Shown: positions 30,489 through 46,740, numbered from the stretch's first letter. The stretch is 64,000 nucleotides of DNA from Siphonodentalium dalli (GCA_032622095.1 CP136061.1:170129107-170193106); one strand, 5' to 3'. Program-made: numbers and translations. The notes: a model not told the origin generated them from the sequence alone.

Positions 30489-33400
30489 AGGTATCCCCAC
30501 CACATACATATATAGGTATCCCCACCACACCCATATATAGGTATCCCCACCACATACATATGTAGGTATCACCACCACACACATATAGGTATCCCCGCAA
30601 CATACATATAGGTATTCCCACCAAACACATATAGGTATCCCCACCGCACACATCTATAGGTATCACAACCACATACATATATAGGTATCCCCAACACATA
30701 CATATATAGGTATCCCCACCACATACATATATAGGTCTCCCCACCACACACATATATAGGTATACTCGCCACACACATATATAGGTATCCTCACCACACA
30801 CATATAAAGGTATCCCCGCCACATACATCTATAGGTATCCCCACCACATACATATATAGGTATCCCCACCACATACATATATAGGTATCACCACCACATA
30901 CATCTATAGGGATCACCACCACATACATCTATATGTATCACCACCACTCACAAATATAGGTATCCCCACCACACACATATATAGGTATCCCCACCACATA
31001 CATATATAGGTCTCCCCACCACATACATCTATAGGTATCCCCACCACATACATATATAGGTATCACCACCACATACATATGTATGTATCCCCGCCACACA
31101 CATATATAGGTATCCCCGCCACATACATATATAGGTATCCCCACCACACACATCTATAAGTATCACCAACACATACATATATAGGTATCCCCAACACATA
31201 CATATATAGGTATCCCCACCACATAAATATATAGGTATCCCCACCACATACATATATAGGTATCCCCACCACAAACATCTATAGGTATCCCCACCACATA
31301 CATATATAGGTATCCCCACCACATACATATATAGGTATTCCCACCACATACAAATATAGGTATCCCCACCACATACATGTATAAGTATTCCCGCCACACA
31401 CATATATGGGTATCCCCGCCACATACATATATAGGTATCCCCGCTACATACATATATAGGAATTCCCGCCAAACAGATATATAGGTCTCCCCACCACACA
31501 CATCTATAGGTATCCCCACCACACACATATATAGGTATCCCCACCACATACATATATAGGTCTCCCCACCACATACATATATAGATATCCCCGCCACATA
31601 CATGTTGAGGTATCCCCGCCACACACATATATAGGTATCCCCACACATACATATATAGGTATCCCCACCACACACATATATAGGTATCCCCACCACACAC
31701 ATCTATAGGTATCCCCACCACACACATCTATAGGTATCCCCACCACATACATATATAGGTATCCCCACCACATACATATATAGATATCTCCACCACACAC
31801 ATATATAGGTATCCCCACCACATACATATATAGGTATCCCCACCACATACATAAATAGGTATTCCCACCACATACATATATAGGTATCCCCACCACATAC
31901 CTATATAGGTATCCCCACCGCATACATATATAGGTATCCCCACCACATACATATATAGGTATCCCCACCACACACATCTTTAGGTATCCCCACCATAAGT
32001 ATCCTCACCACACACATATATAGGTATCACCACCACAAACATATATAGGTATCCCCGCCACACACACATATATAGGTATCCCCGCCACATACATATATAG
32101 GTATCCCCACCACACATATCTATAGGTATCCCCACCACATACATATATAGGTATCACCACCACATACATATATAGGTATCCCCACCACACACATATATAG
32201 GTATCCCCACCACATACATATATAGGTATCCCCGCAACACACATATATAGGTATCCCCGCCATATACATATATAGGTCTCCCCACCACATACATCTATAG
32301 ATATCCCCACCACACACATCTATAGGTATCCCCACCACACACATATATAGGTATCACCACCACATACATCTATAGGTATCACCACCACATACATATATAT
32401 GTATCCCCAACACATACATATATAGGTATTCCAACCACATACATATACAGCTATCCCCTCTACATACATATATAGGTATCCCCACCACATACATATATAG
32501 GTATCCCCACCACATACATATATAGGTATCCCCACCAGAAACATATATAGGTATTCCCACCACACACATCTATATTTATCCCCACCACATACATATATAG
32601 GTATCACCACCACATACATATATATAGGTATCCCCACCATACACATATATAGGTATCCCCGCCACATACATATATAGGTATCACCACCACACACATATAT
32701 AGTTCTCCCCACCACATACCTCTGTAGGTATCCCCACCACACGCATCTATAGGTATCCCCACCACACGCATCTATAGGTATCCCCACCACACACATCTAT
32801 AGGTATCCCCACCACACACATATAAAGGTATCCCCACCATACACATCTATCTGTATCCCCGCCACACACATCTATAGGTATCCCCACCACATACATATAT
32901 AGGTATCCCCACCACACCCATATATAGGTATCCCCACCACATACATATATAGGTATCACCACCACACACATATAGGTATCCCCGCAACATACATATAGGT
33001 ATTCCCACCAAACACATATAGGTATCCCCACCGCACACATCTATAGGTATCACCACATACATATATAGGTATCCCCAACACATACATATATAGGTATCCC
33101 CACCACATACATATATAGGTCTCCCCACCACACACATATATAGGTATCCTCGCCACACACATATATATGTATCCTCACCACACACATATATAGGTATCCC
33201 CGCCACATACATCTATAGGTATCCCCACCACATACATATATAGATATCCCCACCACACACATATATATGTATCCCCACCACATACATATATAGGTATCCC
33301 CACCACATACATAAATAGGTATTCCCACCACATACATATATAGGTATCCCCACCACATACATCTATAGGTATCCCCACCACACACATCTATAGGTATCCG

Positions 33401-36400
33401 CACCACATACATATATATGTATCCCCACCACATACATATATAGGTATCCCCACCACATACATATATAGGTATCCCCACCACACACATCTTTAGGTATCCC
33501 CACCACATACATATATAAGTATCCTCACCACACACATATATAGGTATCACCACCACAAACATATATAGGTATCCCCGCCACACACACATATATAGGTATC
33601 CCCGCCACATACATATATAGGTATCCCCACCACACACATCTATAGGTATCCCCACCACATAGATATATAGGTATGACCACCACATACATATATAGGTATC
33701 CCCACCACACACATATATAGGTATCCCCACCACATACATATATAGGTATCCCCGCAACACACATATATAGGTATCCCCACCACATACATATATAGGTCTC
33801 CCCACCACATACATCTATAGATATCCCCACCACACACATCTATAGGTATCCCCACCACACACATATATAGGTATCACCACCACATACATCTATAGGTATC
33901 ACCACCACATACATATATATGTATCCCCAACACATACATATATAGGTATTCCCACCACATACATATATAGCTATCCCCTCCACATACATATATAGGTATC
34001 CCCACCACACACATCTATATTTATCCCCACCACATACATATATAGGTATCACCACCACATACATATATATAGGTATCCCCACCATACACATATATAGGTA
34101 TCCCCGCCACATACATATATAGGTATCACCACCACACACATATATAGTTCTCCCCACCACATACATCTATAGGTATCCCCACCACACGCATCTATAGGTA
34201 TCCCCACCACACGCATCTATAGGTATCCCCACCACACACATCTATAGGTATCCCCACCACACACATATAAAGGTATCCCCACCATACACATCTATATGTA
34301 TCCCCGCCACACACATCTATAGGTATCCCCACCACATACATATATAGGTATCCCCACCACACCCAAATATAGGTATCCCCACCACATACATATATAGGTA
34401 TCACCACCACACACATATAGGTATCCCCGCGACATACATATAGGTATTCCCACCAAACACATATAGGTATCCCCACCGCACACATCTATAGGTATCACAA
34501 CCACATACATATATAGGTATCCCCAACACATAAATATATAGGTATCCCCACCACATACATATACAGGTCTCCCCACCACACACATATATAGGTATCCTCG
34601 CCACACACATATATAGGTATCCTCACCACACACATATATAGGTATCCCCGCCACATACATATATAGGTATCCCCACCACATACATATATAGGTATCCCCA
34701 CCACATACATATATAGGTATCACCATCACATACATCTATATGTATCACCACCACACACATATATAGGTATCCCCACCACACAAATATATAGGTATCCCCA
34801 CCACATACATATATAGGTCTCCCCACCACATACATCTGTAGGTATCCCCACCACATACATATGTACGTATCACCACAACATACATATGTAGGTATCCCCG
34901 CCACACACATATATAGGTATCCCCGCCACATACATATATAGGTATCCCCACCACACACATCTATAGGTATCACCAACACATACATATATAGGTATCCCCA
35001 ACACATACATATATAGGTATCCCCACCACATAAATATATAGGTATCCCCACCACATACATATATAGGTATCCCCACCACAAACATCTATAGGTATCCCCA
35101 CCACATACATATATAGGTATCCCCACCACATACATATATAGGTATTCCCACCACATACAAATATAGGTATCCCCACCACATACATGTATAAGTATTCCCG
35201 CCACACACATATATGGGTATCCCCGCCACATACATATATAGGTATCCCCGCCACATACATATATAGGAATTCCCGCCAAACAGATATATAGGTCTCCCCA
35301 CCACACACATCTATAGGTATCCCCACCACACACATATATAGGTATCCCCACAACACACATCTATAGGTATCCCCACCACACACATATATAGGTATCCCCA
35401 CCACATACAGATATAGGTATCCCAATAACATACATATATAGGTATCCCCACCACATACATATATAGGTAGCCCCACCACACACATATATAGGTATCACCA
35501 CCACATACATATATTGGTATCCTCGCCACATATATATATAGGTATCCCCGCCACACACATATATAGGTCTCCCCGCCACATACATATATAGGTATCCCCA
35601 CCACACACATATATAGGTATCCCCACCACACACATATGTATGTATCCCCGCCACGCACATATATATGTATCCCCACCCACACATCTATAGGTATCCTCAC
35701 CACACACATCTATAGGTATCCCCACCACTTACATATATAGGTATCCCCACCACACACATATATAGGTATCCCCACCACATACATATATAGGTATCCCCAC
35801 CACACACATATATAGGTATCCCCACCACATACATATATAGGTATCACCACCACACACATATATAGGTATCCCCCCACATACATATATAGGTATCCCCACC
35901 ACACACATATATAGGTATCACCGCCACATACATATATAGGTATCCCCGCCACACACATATATAGGTCTCCCCACCACACACATCTATAGGTATCCCCACC
36001 ACATACATCTATAGGTATCCCCACCACATACATATATAGGTATCACCACCGCACTCATATATAGGTATCCCCACCACATACATATATAGGTATCCCCACC
36101 ACACACATATATAGGTATCACCGCCACATACATATATAGGTATCCCCGCCACACACATATATAGGTCTCCCCACCACACACATCTATAGGTATCCCCACC
36201 ACATACATCTATAGGTATCCCCATCACATACATATATAGGTATCCTCACCACACACATATATAGGTATCCCCACCACATACATATATAGGTCTCCCCACC
36301 ACATACATATATAGGTATCCCCGCCACATACATATATAGGTATCCCCACCACATACATATATAGGTATCCCCGCCACACACATATATAGGTCTCCCCACC

Positions 36401-38632
36401 ACACACATCTATAGGTATCCCCACCACATACATCTATAGGTATCCCCACCACATACATATATAGGTATCACCACCACACACATATATACGTATCCCCACC
36501 ACACACATATATAGGTATCCCCACCACACACATATATAGGTATCACCGCCACATACATATATAGGTATCCCCGCCACACACATATATAGGTCTCCCCACC
36601 ACACACATCTATAGGTATCCCAACCACATACATCTATAGGATTCCACACCACATACATATATAGGTATCCTCACCACAAACATATATAGGTATTCCCACC
36701 ACATACATATATAGGTCTCCCCACCACATACATATATAGGTATCCCCGCCACATTCATATATAGGTATCCCCACCACATACATATATAGGTATCCTCGAC
36801 ACACACACATATATATGTCTCCCCACCACACACATATATAGGTATCCCCGCCACACACATATATAGTTATCCTCACCATACACATATATAGGTATCCCCG
36901 CCACATACATCTATAGGTATCACCACCACATACATATATAGGTATCCCCACCACATACATATATAGGTATCACCGCCACATACATCTAAAGGTATCCCCA
37001 CCACACACATATATAGGTATCCCCACCACACACATATATAGGTATCACCACCACACACATATATAGGTATCCCCACCACATACATATATATGTATCCCCA
37101 CCACACACATATATAGGTATTCCCACCACACACATATATAGGTATCCCCGCCACACACATATATAGGTATCCCCACCACACACATCTATATGTATCCCCA
37201 CCACACACATATATAGGTATCCCCACCACATACATATATAGGTATCCCCACCACAAACATATATAGTTATCCTCTCCACACACATATATAGGTATCCCCA
37301 CCACATACATATATAGGTCTCCCCACCACATACATATATAGGTATCCCCGCCACATACATGTTGAGGTATCCCCGCCACACACATATATAGGTATCCCCA
37401 CACATACATATATAGGTATCGCCACCACACACATATATAGGTATCCCCACCACACACATCTATAGGTATACCCACCACACACATCTATATGTATCCCCAC
37501 CACATACATATATAGGTATCCCCACCACATACATATATAGATATCCCCACCACACACATATATAGGTATCCCCACCACATACATATATAGGTATCCCCAC
37601 CACATACATAAATAGGTATTCCCACCACATACATATATAGGTATCCCCACCTCATACATCTATAGGTATCCCCACCACACACATCTATAGGTATCCGCAC
37701 CACATACATATATATGTATCCCCACCACATACATATATAGGTATTCCCACCACATACTTATATAGGTATCCCCACCCCACACATCTTTAGGTATCCCCAC
37801 CACATACATATATAAGTATCCTCACCACACACATATATAGGTATCACCACCACAAACATATATAGGTATCACCGCCACACACACATATATAGGTATCCCC
37901 GCAACATACATATATAGGTATCCCCACCACACACATCTATAGGTATCCCCACCACATACATATATAGGTATCACCACCACATACATATATATGTATCCCC
38001 ACCACACACATATATAGGTATCCCCACCACATACATATATAGGTATCCCCGCAACACACATATATAGGTATCCCCACCACATACATATATAGGTCTCCCC
38101 ACCACATACATCTATAGATATCCCCACCACACACATCTATAGGTATCCCCACCACACACATATATAGGTATCACCACCACATACATCTATAGGTATCACC
38201 ACCACATACATATATATATATGTATCCCCAACACATACATATATAGGTATTCCCACCACATACATATATAGCTATCCCCTCTACATACATATATAGGTAT
38301 CCCCACCACATACATATATAGGTATCCCCACCACATACATATATAGGTATCCCCACCAGAAACATATATAGGTATCCCCACCACACACATCTATATTTAA
38401 CCCCACCACATACATATATAGGTATCACCACCACATACATTTATATAGGTATCCCCACCATACACATATATAGGTATCCCCGCCACATACATATATAGGT
38501 ATCACCACCACACACATATATAGTTCTCCCCACCACATACATATATAGGTATCCCCACCACACGCATCTATAGGTATCCCCACCACACGCATCTATAGGT
38601 ATCCCCACCACACACATCTATAGGTATCCCCA
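30489..38632 (+). repeat. 9.65-kb higher-order repeat, copy 3 (shortened)
   Basis: It follows copy 2 at a shift of 9,653, then 9,703 after two extra units near 32,780-32,830, then about 9,704. Near 33,850 the shift drops to 8,653, which means about 1,051 bp of copy 2 is missing. Further losses of whole or near-whole units bring the shift to 8,553 (34,401) and 8,529 (35,311). It rises to 8,531 after a 2-bp insertion near 36,800 and is about 8,208 by 37,937-38,136. The order ends at about 38,632, where the 1,306-bp HOR begins. Confidence 0.88.
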
Positions 38633-38640
38633 CCACATAC

Positions 38641-39946
38641 ATAAATAGGTATTCCCACCACATACATATATAGGTATCCCCACCACATACATCTATAGGT
38701 ATCCCCACCACACACATCTATAGGTATCCGCACCACATACATATATATGTATCCCCACCACATACATATATAGGTATCCCCACCACATACTTATATAGGT
38801 ATCCCCACCCCACACATCTTTAGGTATCCCCACCACATACAAATATAAGTATCCTCACCACACACATATATAGGTATCCCCACCACATACATATATAGAT
38901 ATCCCCACCACACACATATATAGGTATCCCCACCACATACATATATAGGTATCCCCACCACATACATAAATAGGTATTCCCACCACATACATATATAGGT
39001 ATCCCCACCACATACATCTATAGGTATCCCCACCACACACATCTATAGGTATCCGCACCACATACATATATATGTATCCCCACCACATACATATATAGGT
39101 ATCCCCACCACATACTTATATAGGTATCCCCACCCCACACATCTTTAGGTATCCCCACCACATACATATATAAGTATCCTCACCACACACATATATAGGT
39201 ATCACCACCACAAACATATATAGGTATCCCCGCCACACACACATATATAGGTATCCCCGCAACATACATATATAGGTTTCCCCACCACACACATCTATAG
39301 GTATCCCCACCACATACATATATAGGTATCACCACCACCTACATATATATGTATCCCCACCACACACATATATAGGTATCCCCACCACATACATATATAG
39401 GTCTCCCCACCACATACATCTATAGATATCCCCACCACACACATCTATAGGTATCCCCACCACACACATATATAGGTATCACCACCACATACATCTGTAG
39501 GTATCACCACCACATACATATATATATGTATCCCCAACACATACATATATAGGTATTCCCACCACATACATATATAGCTATCCCCTCTACATACATATAT
39601 AGGTATCCCCACCACATACATATATAGGTATCCCCACCACATACATATATAGGTATCCCCACCAGAAACATATATAGGTATCCCCACCACACACATCTAT
39701 ATTTATCCCCACCACATACATATATAGGTATCACCACCACATACATATATATAGGTATCCCCACCATACACATATATAGGTATCCCCGCCACATACATAT
39801 ATAGGTATCACCACCACACACATATATAGTTCTCCCCACCACATACATCTATAGGTATCCCCACCACACGCATCTATAGGTATCCCCACCACACGCATCT
39901 ATAGGTATCCCCACCACACACATCTATAGGTATCCCCACCACATAC
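38641..39946 (+). repeat. 1,306-bp higher-order repeat, copy 1
   Basis: Starts at the CATAAATAGG unit, which returns at 39,947 and 41,253. Inside it, about 325 bp starting at 38,641 is repeated starting at about 38,966, with the order CATAAATAGG, GGTATCCGCACC, CATACTTATATAGG, CCCCACACATCTTTAGG. The stretch 37,608-38,640 at the end of 9.65-kb copy 3 has the same order with only one 325-bp segment and two extra units, so it looks like the parent of this HOR. Confidence 0.9.
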
Positions 39947-41252
39947 ATAAATAGGTATTCCTACCACATACATATATAGGTATCCCCACCACATACATCT
40001 ATAGGTATCCCCACCACACACATCTATAGGTATCCGCACCACATACATATATATGTATCCCCACCACATACATATATAGGTATCCCCACCACATACTTAT
40101 ATAGGTATCCCCACCCCACACATCTTTAGGTATCCCCACCACATACATATATAAGTATCCTCACCACACACATATATAGGTATCCCCACCACATACATAT
40201 ATAGATATCCCCACCACACACATATATAGGTATCCCCACCACATACATATATAGGTATCCCCACCACATACATAAATAGGTATTCCCACCACATACATAT
40301 ATAGGTATCCCCACCACATACATCTATAGGTATCCCCACCACACACATCTATAGGTATCCGCACCACATACATATATATGTATCCCCACCACATACATAT
40401 ATAGGTATCCCCACCACATACTTATATAGGTATCCCCACCCCACACATCTTTAGGTATCCCCACCACATACATATATAAGTATCCTCACCACACACATAT
40501 ATAGGTATCACCACCACAAACATATATAGGTATCCCCGCCACACACACATATATAGGTATCCCCGCAACATACATATATAGGTTTCCCCACCACACACAT
40601 CTATATGTATCCCCACCACATACATATATAGGTATCACCACCACCTACATATATATGTATCCCCACCACACACATATATAGGTATCCCCACCACATACAT
40701 ATATAGGTCTCCCCACCACATACATCTATAGATATCCCCACCTCACACATCTATAGGTATCCCCACCACACACATATATAGGTATCACCACCACATACAT
40801 CTGTAGGTATCACCACCACATACATATATATATGTATCCCCAACACATACATATATAGGTATTCCCACCACATACATATATAGCTATTCCCTCTACATAC
40901 ATATATAGGTATCCCCACCACATACATATATAGGTATCCCCACCACATACATATATAGGTATCCCCACCAGAAACATATATAGGTATCCCCACCACACAC
41001 ATCTATATTTATCCCCACCACATACATATATAGGTATCACCACCACATACATATATATAGGTATCCCCACCATACACATATATAGGTATCCCCGCCACAT
41101 ACATATATAGGTATCACCACCACACACATATATAGTTCTCCCCACCACATACATCTATAGGTATCCCCACCACACGCATCTATAGGTATCCCCACCACAC
41201 GCATCTATAGGTATCCCCACCACACACATCTATAGGTATCCCCACCACATAC
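39947..41252 (+). repeat. 1,306-bp higher-order repeat, copy 2
   Basis: Same order as 38,641-39,946 with isolated substitutions, for example GGTATTCCTACC near 39,956, CATCTATATG near 40,601 where the other copies read CATCTATAGG, CCTCACACATC near 40,741 and GCTATTCCCTC near 40,882. Confidence 0.9.
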
Positions 41253-42525
41253 ATAAATAGGTATTCCCACCACATACATATATAGGTATCCCCACCACAT
41301 ACATCTATAGGTATCCCCACCACACACATCTATAGGTATCCGCACCACATACATATATATGTATCCCCACCACATACATATATAGGTATCCCCACCACAT
41401 ACTTATATAGGTATCCCCACCCCACACATCTTTAGGTATCCCCACCACATACATATATAAGTATCCTCACCACACACATATATAGGTATCCCCACCACAT
41501 ACATATATAGATATCCCCACCACACACATATATAGGTATCCCCACCACATACATATATAGGTATCCCCACCACATACATAAATAGGTATTCCCACCACAT
41601 ACATATATAGGTATCCCCACCACATACATATATAGGTATCCCCACCACACACATCTATAGGTATCCGCACCACATACATATATATGTATCCCCACCACAT
41701 ACATATATAGGTATCCCCACCACATACTTATATAGGTATCCCCACCCCACACATCTTTAGGTATCCCCACCACATACATATATAAGTATCCTCACCACAC
41801 ACATATATAGGTATCACCACCACAAACATATATAGGTATCCCCGCCACACACACATATATAGGTATCCCCGCAACATACATATATAGGTTTCCCCACCAC
41901 ACACATCTATAGGTATCCCCACCACATACATATATAGGTATCACCACCACCTACATATATATGTATCCCCACCACACACATATATAGGTATCCCCACCAC
42001 ATACATATATAGGTATCCCCACCACATACATCTATAGATATCCCCACCACACACATCTATAGGTATCCCCACCACACACATATATAGGTATCACCACCAC
42101 ATACATCTATAGGTATCACCACCACATACATATATATATGTATCCCCAACACATACATATATAGGTATTACCACCACATACATATATAGCTATCCCCTCT
42201 ACATACATATATAGGTTTCCCCACCACATACATATATAGGTATCCCCACCACATACATATATAGGTATCCCCACCAGAAAAATATATAGGTATCCCCACC
42301 ACATACATATATAGGTATCACCACCACATACATATATATAGGTATCCCCACCATACACATATATAGGTATCCCCGCCACATACATATATAGGTATCACCA
42401 CCACACACATATATAGTTCTCCCCACCACATACATCTATAGGTATCCCCACCACACGCATCTATAGGTATCCCCACCACACGCATCTATAGGTATCCCCA
42501 CCACACACATCTATAGGTATCCCCA
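41253..42525 (+). repeat. 1,306-bp higher-order repeat, copy 3 (one unit short)
   Basis: Follows copy 2 at shift 1,306 up to the CAGAAAA unit at about 42,276, then at shift 1,281: a single 25-bp unit carrying CATCTATATTTATCC is missing near 42,290. After about 42,525 the order changes from the expected CATAAATAGG unit to CACACACATATAAAGG, which is how the 9.65-kb modules continue. The 1,306-bp block therefore sits as a local amplification inside the older order. Confidence 0.87.
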
Positions 42526-43285
42526 CCACACACATATAAAGGTATCCCCACCATATACATCTATATGTATCCCCGCCACACACATCTATAGGTATCCCCA
42601 CCACATACATATATAGGTATCCCCACCACACCCATATATAGGTATCCCCACCACATACATATATAGGTATCACCACCAGACACATATAGGTATCCCCGCA
42701 ACATACATATAGGTATTCCCACCAAACACATATAGGTATCCCCACCGCACACATCTATAGGTATCACAACCACATACATATATAGGTATCCCCAACACAT
42801 ACATATATAGGTATCCCCACCACATACATATATAGGTCTTCCCACCACACACATATATAGGTATCCTCGCCACACACATATATAGGTATCCTCACCACAC
42901 ACATATAAAGGTATCCCCGCCACATACATCTATAGGTATCCCCACCACATACATATATAGGTATCCCCACCACATACATATATAGGTATCACCACCAAAT
43001 ACATCTATATGAATCACCACCACACACAAATATAGGTATCCCCACCACACACATATATAGGTATCCCCACCACATACATATATAGGTCTCCCCACCACAT
43101 ACATCTATAGGTATCCCCACCACATACATATATAGGTATCACCACCACATACATATGTAGGTATCCCCGCCACACACATATATAAGTATCCCCGCCACAT
43201 ACATATATAGGTATCCCCACCACACACATCTATAGGTATCACCAACACATACATATATAGGTATCCCCAACACATACATATATAG
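42495..43285 (+). repeat. 1,144-bp-spaced duplication, left member
   Basis: Matches 43,639-44,429 at shift 1,144, anchored on the CATATAAAGG unit (42,537 against 43,681), the short-unit cluster (42,666 against 43,810) and CACACAAATATAGG near 43,023 against 44,167. The module resembles 34,190-35,000 (shift 8,269) and 25,714-26,500. Confidence 0.85.
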
Positions 43286-43638
43286 GTATCCCCAACACAT
43301 ACATATATAGGTATCCCCACCACATACATATATAGGTATCCCCACCACATAAATATATAGGTATCCCCACCACATACATATATAGGTATCCCCACCACAT
43401 ACATATATAGGTATTCCCACCACATACAAATATAGGTATCCCCACCACATACTTGTATAAGTATTCCCGCCACACACATATATGGGTATCCCCGCCACAT
43501 ACATATATAGGTATCCCCGCTACATACATATATAGGTATCCCCGCCACATACATATATAGGTATCCCCACCACACACATATATAGGTATCCCCGCCACAT
43601 ACATATAGAGGTATCCCCACCACACACATATATAGGTA
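43286..43638 (+). repeat. Spacer between the 1,144-bp duplication members
   Basis: Plain 25-bp units related to the CATAAATATATA, CATACAAATATA and CATATATGGG series seen at 44,440-44,640 and 21,560-21,780, followed by alternating A10 and G10 units. No unique DNA. Confidence 0.7.
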
Positions 43639-44429
43639 TCCCCACCACACACATCTATAGGTATCCCCACCACACACATATAAAGGTATCCCCACCATAC
43701 ACATCTATATGTATCCCCGCCACACACATCTATAGGTATCCCCGCCACACACATCTATAGGTATCCCCACCACACCCATATATAGGTATCCCCACCACAT
43801 ACATATATAGGTATCACCACCACACACATATAGGTATCCCCGCAACATACATATAGGTATTCCCACCAAACACATATAGGTATCCCCACCGCACACATCT
43901 ATAGGTATCACAACCACATACATATATAGGTATCCCCAACACATACATATATAGGTATCCCCACCACATACATATATAGGTTTTCCCACCACACACATAT
44001 ATAGGTATCCTCGCCACACACATATATAGGTATCCTCACCACACACATATAAAGGTATCCCCGCCACATACATCTATAGGTATCCCCACCACATACATAT
44101 ATAGGTATCCCCACCACATACATATATAGGTATCACCACCACATACATCTATATGTATCACCACCACACACAAATATAGGTATCCCCACCACACACATAT
44201 ATAGGTATCCCCACCACATACATATATAGGTCTCCCCACCACATACATCTATAGGTATCCCCACCACATACATATATAGGTATCACCACCACATACATAT
44301 GTAGGTATCCCCGCCACACACATATATAAGTATCCCCGCCACATACATATATAGGTATCCCCACCACACACATCTATAGGTATCACCAACACATACATAT
44401 ATAGGTATCCCCAACACATACATATATAG
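43639..44429 (+). repeat. 1,144-bp-spaced duplication, right member
   Basis: Counterpart of 42,495-43,285. After about 44,430 it continues in the order of 9.65-kb HOR modules: the GGAATTCCC unit at about 44,679, then 44,751-45,149, which matches 35,311-35,709 (shift 9,440) and 26,782-27,180. Confidence 0.85.
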
Positions 44430-46227
44430 GTATCCCCACCACATAAATATATAGGTATCCCCACCACATACATATATAGGTCTCCCCACCACAAACATCT
44501 ATAGGTATCCCCACCACATACATATATAGGTATCCCCACCACATACATATATAGGTATTCCCACCACATACAAATATAGGTATCCCCACCACATACATGT
44601 ATAAGTATTCCCGCCACACACATATATGGGTATCCCCGCCACATACATATATAGGTATCCCCGCTACATACATATATAGGAATTCCCGCCACATACATAT
44701 ATATAGGTATTCCCGCCAAACAGATATATAGGTCTCCCCACCACACACATCTATAGGTATCCCCACCACACACATATATAGGTATCCCCACCACACACAT
44801 CTATAGGTATCCCCACCACACACATATATAGGTATCCCCACCACATACAGATATAGGTATCCCCATAACATACATATATAGGTATCCCCACCACATACAT
44901 ATATAGGTAGCCCCACCACACACATATATAGGTATCACCACCACATACATATATAGGTATCCCCGCCACATATATATATAGGTATCCCCGCCACACACAT
45001 ATATAGGTCTCCCCGCCACATACATATATAGGTATCCCCACCACACACATATATAGGTATCCCCACCACACACATATATATGTATCCCCGCCACGCACAT
45101 ATATATGTATCCCCACCCACACATCTATAGGTATCCTCACCACACACATCTATAGGTATCCCCACCTCTTACATATATAGGTATCCCCACCACACACATA
45201 TATAGGTATCCCCACCACATACATATATAGGTATCACCACCACACACACATATAGGTATCCCCCCACATACATATATAGGTATCCCCACCACACACATAT
45301 ATAGGTATCACCGCCACATACATATATAGGTATCCCCGCCACACACATATATAGGTCTCCCCACCACACACATCTATAGGTATCCCCACCACATACATCT
45401 ATAGATATCCCCACCACATACATATATAGGTATCACCACCACAGTCATATATAGGTATCCCCACCACATACATATATAGGTATCCCCGCCACACACATAT
45501 ATAGGTCTCCCACCACACACATCTATAGGTATCCCCACCACATACATCTATAGGTATCCCCACCACATACATATATAGGTATCCTCACCACACACATAAA
45601 TAGGTATCCCCACCACATATATATTTAGGTCTCCCCACCACATACATATATAGGTATCCCCACCACATACATATATAGGTATCCCCACCACATACATATA
45701 TAGGTATCCCCGCCACACAGATATATAGGTATCCCCGCCACACACATATATAGGTATCCCCGCCACACACATATATAGTTATCCTCACCACACACATATA
45801 TAGGTATCCCCGCCACATACATCTATAGGTATCCCCACCACATACATATATAGGTATCCCCACCACATACATATATAGGTATCCCCACCACATAGATATA
45901 TAGGTATCCCCACCACATACATATATAGGTATCCCCGCCACATACATCTAAATGTATCACCACCACACACATATATAGGTTTCCCCACCACACACATATA
46001 TAGGTATCACCACCACATACATATATAGGTATCCCCACCACATACATATATATGTATCCCCACCACACACATATATAGGTATTCCCACCACACACATCTA
46101 TAGGTATCCCCACCACACACATATATAGGTATCCCCACCACACACATCTATAGGTATCCCCACCACACAGATATATAGGTATCCCCACCACATACATATA
46201 TAGGTATCCCCACCTCAAACACATATA
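44430..46227 (+). repeat. Partial, rearranged fourth copy of 9.65-kb HOR modules
   Basis: 44,430-45,420 follows 35,030-36,000 through the markers CATACAGATATAGG, CCCCATAACATAC, CATATATATATAGG and the CCCACCCACACATC short unit. From about 45,500 the order breaks into a mosaic with a 24-bp GGTCTCCCACC unit near 45,503, CATATATATTTAGG near 45,617, several CATAGATATATAGG units and CATCTAAATG near 45,948. The following doublets appear to derive from this mosaic. Confidence 0.7.
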
Positions 46228-46740
46228 GGTATCCTCACCACACACATATATAGGTATCCTCACCACATATATACATAGGTCTCCCCACCACATACATATA
46301 TAGGTATCCCCGCCACATACATGTTTAGGTATCCCCACCACATACATATATAGGTATCCCCGCCACATACATATATAGGTATCCCCACCACATACATATA
46401 TAGGTATCCCCGCCACATACATATATAGGTATCCCCACCACACACATATATAGGTATCCCCACCACACACATATATATGTATCCCCGCCCCACACATATA
46501 TAGGTATCCCCACCCACACATCTATAGGTATCCTCAACACACACATCTATTGGTATCCTCACCACACACATATATAGGTATCCCCGCCACATATATATAT
46601 AGGTCTCCCCACCACATACATATATAGGTATCCCCGCCACATACATGTTTAGGTATCCCCACCACATACATATATAGGTATCCCCGCCACATACATATAT
46701 AGGTATCCCCACCACACACATATATAGGTATCCCCGCCAC
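46228..46740 (+). repeat. 324-bp doublet, first instance (second half partial)
   Basis: Halves start at 46,228 and 46,552 (shift 324, i.e. 13 units minus 1 bp). The marker is a CATGTTTAGG unit, with its TGTTT at 46,322 and 46,646. Near the end of the first half a unit reads CCCACCCACACATC, which supplies the missing base. The second half departs from the first at about 46,735. Confidence 0.8.
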
